Of a stretch of 64,000 bases of DNA, positions 34,032-42,882 are shown piece by piece. The first letter of the stretch is position 1; every line of letters begins with the position of its first letter. The stretch covers positions 25,303,250 to 25,367,249 of the forward strand of contig CM026570.1 of the NCBI GenBank assembly GCA_015143295.1. Reading direction: 5' to 3'. Under the pieces are notes generated by a model. The model was not told the DNA's origin. It did not search any database and worked only from the letters and a program-made list of their open reading frames with translations. The position numbers were made by a program, and so were the translations under genes. Source of the stretch: Tetracentron sinense. Lineage: Eukaryota > Streptophyta > Magnoliopsida > Trochodendrales > Trochodendraceae.

Positions 34032-34892
34032 CTACAACTGGTTCTGATTTTGGTATACTTCATACGGGCACCGATCCAGCTGATCCCGTTGATCCACATA
34101 AACAACCTTCTCTCTTGGTGCTCTCCATGGTGACTCTTCGCCATTAGAAGATTCATACCTCGACCTCTTCCCCTTCTTTGATGAAGACGCTCTGTTCGCT
34201 CTCTCCACAGCTTCCACTCCTACTCCCTTCACCCTTGGTCGTGCTATGACTGTGGTGTCGTCTTCGAATCTCCTGAACTTAGCAGCACAGACTAGCATAT
34301 CATCCAGCTTGGTGGGGTAGTCAAGAATAAGAGACTCATATATCTTAGAGCTCTTGGGCACTGCATTCTTGAATGCGGCTATGCTGCCGCTGTCCTCCAC
34401 CTTTTCAATGTTCGATACCTCATCAGTGAACCGCTGAATGAAGTCTCTCAGAGACTCCGTTGGATTCATTCTCATAGCAAAGAGGGAATTCGCATCTACT
34501 TTCTTCTTCTTATTCAAAATATATTGATCAATAAAAGCTGACCTTAGTTCTATCATGCTTTTGATTAAACTAGAGGGCAAGTTACAAAACCACCTCGCAG
34601 CTACTCCTGCTAGACTATTCGGGAAGGCTTTGCAGAGGAGATTATCATCAGGATTGTGGAGATCCATAGTGTGCTTGAAGTTGAACAGATGGTCAACTGG
34701 GTCCGTCCTATCGTCGAACATGATAAAGTTTGGTGTCATGAAGTTTAAGGGAGTGTATGACTGGTTGATCTGATCTGAAAAGGGGGAGGTTTTGACATCC
34801 AACTTTGCTTGCTGAGCAAATTGATCGGGAGAGTTTCCGCCTGTGCCCCTGACATGGGCACTGATCATGGCTTCTACATCCTTGGGAGTCAT
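34032..34892 (-). CDS. Ty3/gypsy (Tat-like) Gag capsid, element D
   Basis: This is a 286-codon open frame on the minus strand. After a Gln-rich lead come PNFIMFDDRTDPVDHLFNFK, LLCKAFPNSLAGVAARWF, LIKSMIELRSAFIDQY and SLRDFIQRFTDEVSNIE, the Retrotrans_gag core in Tat/Athila style. A basic C-terminus (RASSSKKGKRSRYES) follows. Gag's true start is probably 35371 (MADQTPIPLVEGQIPQ), with frame breaks in between, so this is the longest intact part of a larger protein. Confidence 0.8.
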   Translation of the reverse strand: MTPKDVEAMISAHVRGTGGNSPDQFAQQAKLDVKTSPFSDQINQSYTPLNFMTPNFIMFDDRTDPVDHLFNFKHTMDLHNPDDNLLCKAFPNSLAGVAARWFCNLPSSLIKSMIELRSAFIDQYILNKKKKVDANSLFAMRMNPTESLRDFIQRFTDEVSNIEKVEDSGSIAAFKNAVPKSSKIYESLILDYPTKLDDMLVCAAKFRRFEDDTTVIARPRVKGVGVEAVERANRASSSKKGKRSRYESSNGEESPWRAPREKVVYVDQRDQLDRCPYEVYQNQNQL

Positions 34893-35371
34893 CCACGTCC
34901 TCTGGTCCCCGTAATGCGTTTGAGCATTCAGCTCCTGAGTATTACAAACCCATGGCTCTTGCAGTTCAGCACAAGCATAAGAGTCCTGTTGTTCAGCATG
35001 AACATACTCCAGGTCTCGTGGTTCAGCATGAGCTTAATCCCGTTGTCCAGCATGATCTTGTTGGACAGGTGGAGAATGGGGACGGGCAGCTTCACTGGAA
35101 GAAGGAACAAACATGAATCTGTTGTCAAGACTCTCTCTCAACGGCAGTGATGCTGGCCGTGCTACTACAACTCTTAGGGGAGAAGACGAGAGGAAGAGCT
35201 AGTGTCAAACTGGGTACCTTCAGCGTGGATCACCTTGGGAAGCAGCCTCTCCTATAAGATGCTCAAAAGGTTGCCTAGCCTCTGGTCTAGGAGTCTGCAG
35301 CAGAGTAGGTGCAATGGGAGTGGTTTGAGGGATCTGACCTTCAACCAAAGGTATGGGGGTTTGATCAGCCA
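34893..35371 (-). pseudogene. Gag N-terminus of element D
   Basis: The ATG at 35371 opens MADQTPIPLVEGQIPQ and continues through QPFEHLIGEAASQGDP. Stops interrupt at about 35225-35190 and 35037. HAEPRDLEYVHAEQQDSYA is a repetitive acidic region (three AGCATGA-based repeats at 34980-35060). It joins the main Gag frame near 34900. Confidence 0.6.
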
Positions 35372-35411
35372 TGACGAACAATAAGAGTAAAGGGGGGTTC
35401 GTTTACAATTT

Positions 35412-35427
35412 CCCACAGACGGCACCA
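35412..35427 (-). promoter_or_regulatory. Primer-binding site of element D
   Basis: Minus-strand TGGTGCCGTCTGTGGG lies five bases from the LTR end. It is not the tRNA-Met type. This sequence is common in plant Tat/Athila elements. Confidence 0.75.
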
Positions 35428-35432
35428 ATTAT

Positions 35433-36370
35433 TGCGTGGGAATTTTCATGGATGTCCACGCGTCAACTACTCTTCAGATTCAGGTTTACTGGTAGAAGGA
35501 AGAAGAGAAGGGTGTGCACCCTATAATACACTCCAATGCCAAAGTTAGGATGGTAGAAGATGAAGTACAGTAAAAAGGTTGAAACAATAGCAATATTAGT
35601 GAAATTTGCCGATCCTTATGCACTGAATCTCTGGGGGTATTTATAGGCTTAACTCTGTATGTCCATAGATGGCCATGGATGACCATGTCACTTGCTTTAT
35701 GATTATTACCAAATATGTCAGACAGATCTTTGAGTCTTACATGTCACACGTGTGAGCCTACTATTTGTAAGGTTGGTCTAGGGTCGAAAAACAGTTTGAG
35801 ATGACTAACATTAAATGCATTAAATGCAAAGACAGTGCTTTTCACCTAACAACATAGTAAAATGATCGCCTCCTGATTATTTCGTCCTTTGAGTCGATCT
35901 CGTTGTTGACTTAAGCATGGGTACGTTGTGTATGTGAATACGGATAAAATAACCGTTGTCCAAACAGACGGCTGCTATACTCGTCTTCAGGATAATGAAT
36001 CCGTTGTCCTAAAGAGCATGGGCTCATACTCAATTTGAATATGGGTCTTTCATCCATTGTCATAACAACGAAGATTAGCTCGTTTTCACAGCACTTAATT
36101 CATTTTACGAATTTCATCCATTACAGATATAATGGTTTATATTCCCCATTCACAAATTTATTGTTATTTTCTTTAGTTTCTCTAAATTACAAGGCCTTAA
36201 TGTTGCCCTAGTTTCTTGTAAAGAGTTATTTTTGGGGTTTTCCCCTGATTACCTCTTGATTGTTCCCAAAATATCCAGCTTTTAAAAACATTCTCTAAAG
36301 TAGTTTATGGGTATTTTTCCATAATTCAGCATTTATGAAAAGTCTTAAATTCCCTCCACTACCCCCAACA
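35433..36370 (-). mobile_element. 5' LTR of Tat-like element D
   Basis: On the minus strand it starts TGTTGGGGGTAGTGG (36370) and ends TTCCCACGCA (35433), 938 bp, next to the primer site. A TATA box CTATAAATAC lies at about 35648-35637. The 3' LTR is absent because the element is cut in RT at 32323. Confidence 0.75.
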
Positions 36371-36807
36371 CTTAAATAATGAGTTTATTTAAATTTACAA
36401 AAGAAGATGAAGAAAATAAGAGTTTACGTACATGCATGAGATGAGAGAAGCTCATCACTCCCCTTTTCTTCCCCTCTCATAAAGCTCCTCAATCCTCTCT
36501 TTTCTTTTCTTTTTGTGAAAATTTATATTTAATTGTTCATGATTTACATTACTTTAACCTAAAAAAATATGTTTGATTTTTCTTCACCTCCATCATTCTT
36601 ATACATTTTCACAATACAAAACTATGGCTAATGGGTGTTTTAGGACATTTAATAGGATTATTCTTGAAAAAAGATGAAAAATATGCAAAATCCTTGATTT
36701 TAATGGAGTTTTTGCGCGCAAAATCGATATCGGTCAATACACTAAGTTGATACATGTTGATGTAGGTCGATGCTTGTTGATATACCAAGTCGATACATGT
36801 CGATTAT
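36371..36807. other. Unassigned DNA, possibly an older LTR promoter
   Basis: No gene is visible. Its right part (36725-36807) holds repeated GTCGATACATGTCGAT-like motifs that continue after the solo LTR at 38040-38115 (ATCGACCTATATCGACC). This suggests the solo LTR landed in yet another palindrome-bearing promoter. Confidence 0.35.
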
Positions 36808-38034
36808 TGTATGTCCATATTTTGGATTGGCTTATTTCGTTGTCAAAACATAGATGAGTCTAGTGTGTCATGGTGTCCTTGCCTTGAAGCATCTAAGACA
36901 GTGAAGATCAAGACCGAACAAGATCAATTGAAGACATTCCGATCATCGTCTTCGTTTCATTCATAGGATGGTAAGTGACCTAGATACCATGTTACCTTAG
37001 GTGAAAATTGACTTAGAATCATTATAAATACTCTAGGTGATTAGCTAAACAAATTGAATCCTCAAAATGAGGTTTCTGGGCAAATCTGGAGCATATCGGT
37101 CGACCAACCATGATATCCGATCAACCGATGGCTTACCAGTCAACCGATAGTCACATCCGGTTGACTGAGGTGCAATAATTTTTTTATGGGATAATTTTCC
37201 TGAGAGGTGTTTTGACACCAGTAGACCGAACCATACCTCCGGTCAACCGATCCTCGTGAATTTAGTTTCCCGTTTGGTTTCTAATTTCGAGAATGCCTAT
37301 ATAAAGAGGGTTTGATCCCCATTTGAACCCAATGAGTTTTAAGAGTTTAGATAGAGCTTTTTAGAGAAATTTAGGGTTTCCCAAACTCATTCTTCTCTCC
37401 TCTTCCACCCTAGAGATTGCAAGACATAGATTAGTCTTTCTTGCTTGTTATTCCATCGCTGAGATTCAAACTAGGGTTTGTTTTAATCAACCATCAACCC
37501 ATTCTTGTTAAGAACAACTTGGTCGGAGTAATCTAAAGCCTTTGCGAAAGAGATCGATTCGAGGAGGATCGTGGTTAGTTGGTCGAAGGAATCTAAAGCC
37601 ATCATTGACGGAGATCGATTGGAAGATTGTGGTTGTAGAGATCTAGGAGCAGAACATGCTACTATGGTAGATTGCGAGTCTTGCAAGATCGTGATTGCTT
37701 TCTGAGGTGTGGTGGACTGAGTACTGAGCATCGTAGTATTGAGTCTGGTTGAGTACAGTTCGAGTCATGTAAGTATTTGTTTCTTTGTCTTAGTAATATC
37801 TCTTTGCTGGACTAGGTCCCATGGTTTTTCCTGAAAAGGTTTCCACGTAAAAATCCTTGTGTTGTGGTTTGCTTGTTTCCTTTATTCCGCACTTTATTTT
37901 TCATCATCCCTTAGTTAATAATTTAATTGTTAATCTGAAAAATGGTAGATAGACTCTTAGGAAGACTTAGCCACCCCCCTTGGGTTGTGAGTTCTTGACT
38001 CAAACATAGATTTGAGATTCACCGGATTTTTTGA
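36808..38034 (+). mobile_element. Solo LTR related to element C, target duplication ATTAT
   Basis: It begins TGTATGTCCATATTTTGG and ends GGATTTTTTGA, 1227 bp. It shares with LTR C the start, the block TTTACGTGGAAACC (inverted, near 37850) and the end TTGAGATTCACCGG. Flanking pentamers 36803-36807 and 38035-38039 are both ATTAT. Palindrome cluster at 37096-37252 (ATCGGTCGACC, CCGGTTGACTG) and a TATA box CCTATATAAAGAG at 37297. No internal domain, hence a solo LTR. Confidence 0.85.
37096..37306 (+). promoter_or_regulatory. LTR promoter of the solo LTR: CGGTCGACC palindromes plus TATA
   Basis: Six or so imperfect copies of CGGTTGACCG/CGGTCGACC occur over 157 bp, then CCTATATAAAGAG 45 bp later. 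The arrangement is like that of the other LTRs. Confidence 0.55.
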
Positions 38035-38753
38035 ATTATAATGTCCCTACATTAATCAACCTCGAAACACAACTAGTATCGACCTATATCGACCTGATTT
38101 TTTGAGTATCGACCGTACACTGTAACCATAAAAATGAAAAAACAAAAAACCTATAAACCATATAACATGGAATTTAAGGTTTAAAATCATAAATGCAATG
38201 ATTATAAACCTTTTTTCTTTGGATTACATTTTGGGAAACACAATAAACCCGAGAATGTGGATTTTTCTTTGATTAATAGTGCTCTTTTGCGGTCATGGTT
38301 GCTAGTCGTTCTGATGTTTGATCTAATCGAAACAAAGCTCTCTTGTTTGGGCATGTCAACCGATAAGTTTTGAACATACATAAACTCTCTAGAACCCATT
38401 TCTACAAGAAAAGAACACACCTTGAGCGAAGCTCTCTTGTTAGAAATGAGGTGGGGACACAAATATCTTTTCGTCAAATGATTTGGATAAAATGGTCGAA
38501 AAGAAAAAATTCACATGTACGTATGCACTTTGAATAGAAAGAAATTTTAAAACTTGGTTATTTGGGTAACAACCCTTGAGAGGTAATCAAGGAAAAATTC
38601 CGTTCTTTTTCTTAGTCGAGGATGGGGCTTGGTAGAATCTCAAAGTGATTGATTATGGGATATAATATTAGTTGTGCGCAATTGCAATCAGGAGATCCAT
38701 GACTATGCCCCATCAGGTTCTAATGCTTTGTAATATCAGGCTCTAGCTCAGGC
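38035..38753. other. Unassigned DNA
   Basis: A 91-codon minus-strand frame (38477-38202) has no recognised domain and I do not call it a gene. The left end carries ATCGACC repeats (see 36371-36807). Confidence 0.4.
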
Positions 38754-39441
38754 TAGGGGTATATTCGAGCCGAGCTAAGTTGAGCATGACCAAGTTTGAA
38801 GTTGACTTGAACATGCTCGAGTTCGGCTTGAGCTTGATTGGAACTTGAATGTTTAGGCTTGAGCTTGGTTTGAGCAAGTTTGATTGAGATTGAACTCAGT
38901 TCGAGCTCAACCTTTATTCAAGCAAAGTCGCCTTGGATTGGCTCAAGCTTGATTCAAGAAATTTTTTGATTAATTTTACATGATTTTAATAAACGTGTTC
39001 ATTAATAAATTATAATACAAAAACTAATGCATTCCTTTACAAAAAAATAAGATTTAGGGGGTAGTCCTTCAATCCAAAGAGTAGAGTTAGATAAGAGTTT
39101 ATGTTCTTAACTTATTAACTTTTTTTGCTATTATTATCTCTAAAAATTACTTACTAAAGTTTAAAAATATTACAATCTATTATGATAAAGAAAGTTAAGT
39201 AACATTATCAATAAATATTGTGTGTATATATAATATTTTGAGCCAAGCCGAGCTCAAGCCGAATCGAGACCAAAACGAGCCGAGTTGAATCAAACAAGTG
39301 TGGCTTGAGCTTGGTTTGTTAAACTATTAGGCTCAAATAAAAGCTTGGATTCTTTCGAACGTGAAATCTTAGCTTGAGCTTGGCTTGAATCAGCTGAGCA
39401 GAGTCGAATTAATGAGCTAGCCTGGCTTGAGTGCAGCCCTA
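38754..39441. mobile_element. hAT-like miniature element (GAGCTTGGCTC family), copy 2
   Basis: Terminal repeats TAGGGGTATATTCGAGCC and, inverted at the right end, TAGGGCTGCACTCAAGCC enclose 688 bp. Flanks GCTCAGGC (38746-38753) and ACTCAGGC (39442-39449) agree at seven of eight bases. Subterminal GAGCTTGGCTTGA-type motifs are arranged in inverted pairs around an AT-rich core. No coding capacity for a transposase. Confidence 0.8.
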
Positions 39442-39536
39442 ACTCAGGCATACATGATTTGGATTTGCTTTTGCTGAGATTGGTGTGTAATACCATACAC
39501 TTCCACGTGATAAATGTACCCTAACAATGGCCAAGG

Positions 39537-41226
39537 GGTTGTTGCATATCAGCTGTTGTGTTATACCAGCTTTGCAAATATATTGTTACGAGTAACAGTT
39601 TTGAACAAATTAACTCATGGTTTTGCAACCGTTAGACAAACAATCTCAATCCCTACCTTCTAACGGCTACCGTTTGTTATTGTTAGGATAATGACTATTA
39701 TGCTCTTATGATATTTCATAATCTCACAAATCCTTTAACTATCCTTGAACTCTAGTTAATAAGTTTTTACTCTTGTGATTAAGATTCACACCCTTTGGGA
39801 TAATCATCTAACCCTGGTTTAAAAAAAAATAGGACTCTCTTAGGGACGAGACCACCAAGACCATGCTCCAAGAGAGCTTGATTTCAGGTGGGGCCCATTT
39901 CACATGATGGGCTCCACTTGAAATCGTGCTCTCTTGGAGCATGGTCTCAGTGGTCTCGGCCCTTTGAGGGTCTCAGAAACTTTATCCAAAAAACATAACA
40001 TGCACCTCTTTTGAACTCCCTTTAACTTAGGTTAAGATACATTAACCCTTAAGAGTTAAAGCATCTAACCTTGGTTTTAAAAGAAAAAAATTAGCATGTC
40101 CCCTTTGAACTCTCTTTAAATGTCGTTAAGATTTATTAACCTTAAGATTAAAGCATCTAACCTTGATTTTTACGGAAAAAATTAGACAAAATTAAGTATG
40201 CCTTTTTAACTCCCTTTGACTGTGGTTAAGATTCACTCACCTTTATGGTAAGAATATCTAACTTTGGTTTTTAGAAAATAAATAATAAAAAATTTAAGGT
40301 ATCCCCTTTTAACTCCCTTTAACTGTAGTTAAGATCAACTAACCCTTAGGGTTAAAGCATCTAACCTTGGTTCTTTTTTTTAAAAAAATTAAAAAATAAA
40401 GCTATCTTCTAACTCCCTCTAACTATGGTTAGGGTTCATTAACCCTTATGGATGGGGACACGTTATTTTTATTTATTTTTAATACAAAGGACCAATGTTA
40501 GATGCTTTAACCCTAAGAGTTAGTTGATCTTAACCACTGTTAAAGAGAGTTAAAGGAGACAACTTAAATTTTTAATTTTTCTAAACCAAAGTTAGATGCT
40601 TTAACCCTTAGGGTTAGTGAATCTTAAACACAATTAAAAGGAGTTAAAAGACACGTTAATTTCTTTTTCTTAAAAACCACAGTTAGATGTTTTAACCCTA
40701 AGGGTGAGTGAATCTAACCATAGTTAAAGTGAGTTGTTACAAAGGGACACGTTAATGTTTTCTAAAAACCAAGGTTAGATGCTTTAACTGTAAGGGTTAA
40801 TGAATCTTAACCATAGTTAAAGGGAGTTCAAAGGGGCCACATTAATTTTTTTATTTTAAAACTAAGGTTAGATGCTTTAACTCTAAGGGTTAGTGTATCT
40901 TAACCTAAGGTAAAGGGAGTTAAAAGGGAACTTGTTAATTTTTTATATTTTTTTAAACAAGGGTTAGATGCTTTATCCCTAAGGGTGTGAATCTTAATCA
41001 CAAAGGTTAAAACTTATTAACTACAGTTCAAGGATTGTTAAAGGCTTTGTGAGGTTATAAAATATCAAAGGGCATAATAGTTATTTTCCTAACGAAAGTC
41101 TCACAAAATGGGGGATTGAGGTTGTTTGTCTAACAGTTGCAAAACCATAAATTAATTTGCCAAACTGTTACTCATATCTGTGTATTTGCAAATCTGGTAT
41201 AACACAGCAGCTGATATGCAAAAACC
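39537..41226. mobile_element. Foldback element, 1.7-kb near-complete inverted repeat
   Basis: The ends are about 110-bp inverted repeats (GCATATCAGCTG, ATACCAG, TGGTTTTGCAAC). Inside, about six direct units of roughly 95 bp (AACTCCCTTTAACTGTGGTT, AAGCATCTAACCTTGG) fill 39740-40450. About six inverted units fill 40480-41030, so the whole element can fold back on itself. No ORF. I could not identify a flanking duplication. It may belong to a foldback or Mutator-related class. A nested 122-bp palindrome lies at 39842-39963. Confidence 0.7.
39842..39963. repeat. Nested 122-bp palindrome in the foldback element
   Basis: Arms GAGACCACCAAGACCATGCT and its inverted partner AGCATGGTCTCAGTGGTCTC enclose GAGAGCTTGATTTCAGG and its inverse, with a short GGGCCC-like centre. 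It has no counterpart in the other arm of the foldback element, so it was inserted later. Confidence 0.7.
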
Positions 41227-41710
41227 TTTTTTCTTTTCTTAAAATAATATTTGAGTTCTGATTAGAGGCACAAGGTCATCTTCCAAGCTGACCACACCAA
41301 TTGACTTTCAACACATTAGGTAAGAAAAATAAAGGTAAAATAAAATAATAATTTCATTGCCGCATATCAATTTGCAATTGGGTGGTCAGTTTAGAAGAGG
41401 AACCAATGGTCCGTTTTCCATTTCCTATAATATTTTGCACAAGCACCTTTCAAGAAAACTTAAAAGTTGTTTTACCATATTAATGGGCCGATTTTCTTAA
41501 ATTAATATTCTGCACAAGCTCACTTCAAGAAAACTTGTTTTACCATATTACGCTCACTAAAAGTTTGAAACTATGCCATGTATAGTTAAATTTGTGACAG
41601 AATCCTTAAAACCTCAAATACTGGAGATGGGAAAATAGAGAAACATTGGCGGCTCAGTTTCTGTACAGCCTTGTTTCCAAGTGTGGTCAAGCCGTTGTTC
41701 CAATGTGTGG
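41227..41710. other. No gene seen
   Basis: AT-rich DNA with a duplicated AATATTCTGCACAAGC/AATATTTTGCACAAGC stretch (41428 and 41505) and no ORF of note. Confidence 0.5.
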
Positions 41711-42320
41711 TAGGGCTGTCAATGAGCCGAGCCGGCACATGAGCCAGCCTATTGTCTCAAAATAGTCAAGATTGAGTTGGGTATTTGAGCTCGTTGAGCT
41801 GAGCTAAATGATTGAGCTGGTTTGTTTATCAAGCCAAACACAAGCAACGAACAGCTTGACTCAATTAATTTTACTAAATGATTGAGCTCGTTTGTTTATC
41901 AAGCCGAACACAAGCAACGAAGGGCTCGACTCCATTAATTTTACTGTACTACTTATAATACCCTAATAATATTAGTTTTCACTAAAAAAAGTTACACTAA
42001 AAAATAAGTTGAGGTAAAATTTAAAAAGTAACTTCATCTTTTCAAAATTTGTAGATTCTCTAAACCATGTTTCTTTTATTAGACTCGCAAGAATAACTAC
42101 ATTCAGGTGTTCAGGTCTTACTTTTTTTATTTGAATTCTTTTTGTTAAAATTAAGGTAAACAAGTCTAAAATAGCTCGATTATCTATAGACGAGCAGAGC
42201 TCAAGCTAGCATTCGAGGGCTCGAATTGAGCTCAACAAGAGCATGAGCCAGCATATATATGTCAGCAGTAGAGCTTGAGCAGCACCCGGCTTGGCTCAAC
42301 TCAGCCCGTTTACACCCCTA
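41711..42320. mobile_element. hAT-like miniature element (GAGCTTGGCTC family), copy 3, perfect 8-bp duplication
   Basis: Terminal repeats TAGGGCTGTCAATGAGCC and, inverted at the right end, TAGGGGTGTAAACGGGCT bound 610 bp. The flanking 8-mers at 41703-41710 and 42321-42328 are both ATGTGTGG. A 60-bp internal duplication (AAATGATTGAGCTGGTTTGT and CAAGCCAAACACAAGCAACG) repeats at 41815 and 41875. The 8-bp duplication and TAGGG ends identify the hAT class. Confidence 0.9.
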
Positions 42321-42795
42321 ATGTGTGGTTACCAGATAGGATTGCCCACTAGCATCCCCAACGGCCAAATTCTTAAAACGCAACTAGAGGATTCACTATG
42401 AACATTCTAAATTAAGAATTAAAGCAAGTTATAAGCTACATTATGGTTTTACACGAATATCTCTCTCATCGCTCTAGAAAAATTGTGCAATCAGTTTAAA
42501 TTCCTCAAGAAAAATCATCAAATGGGAAAGAAAATAGGTACTATTTTAATATCCTGTTTACAAACTACTGAACCTGCCCCTATAACATGAACTAAACCTA
42601 ATGCAAACATCAATTGCTAAATACTTAAACAAAAAACCTTGTCCAATGATATTTAAAAGAAGGTCGAGAAAAGGCCAAGGAAACTCAAATTACAATTCTC
42701 TTGTGATTGCCACAGATTATTTAAGGCACCAATGTCCTCTAATCACAGTTGATGCACTCACCATGAAGATCCTAATCATGTTTGACTGGTTGCTC
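42321..42795 (-). other. 3' flank of the mS41 gene
   Basis: Contains the expected 3' untranslated region on the minus strand. I cannot fix the polyadenylation site. The duplication half of the hAT-like element (42321-42328) is at its far end. Confidence 0.4.
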
Positions 42796-42882
42796 TTAAG
42801 CAGACTGAGATTTCACAGGTTCAGCTCGAGGCCTCCAAAGTCCTAGCCTGTACTTGTGAGAGTATTTCAAGATCAACTTCCT
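42796..42882 (-). CDS. mS41: mS41 exon 3 (IGR domain, last part)
   Basis: Follows acceptor TTTTGGTGATGCAG. Encodes [19 protein letters not shown] and EPVKSQSA, then TAA. It continues exon 2 exactly in frame although 5759 bp away. Confidence 0.85.
   Translation of the reverse strand, partial: RKLILKYSHKYRLGLWRPRAEPVKSQSA

Noticed and set aside
34555..35150. Plus-strand ORFs opposite the element D gag (also 33525-34133)
   Set aside because: They are frame shadows of the minus-strand gag and linker, with no domain of their own.
38202..38477. 91-codon minus-strand ORF
   Set aside because: No domain, no neighbour relationship, and no splice or promoter signals that would make it more than chance.
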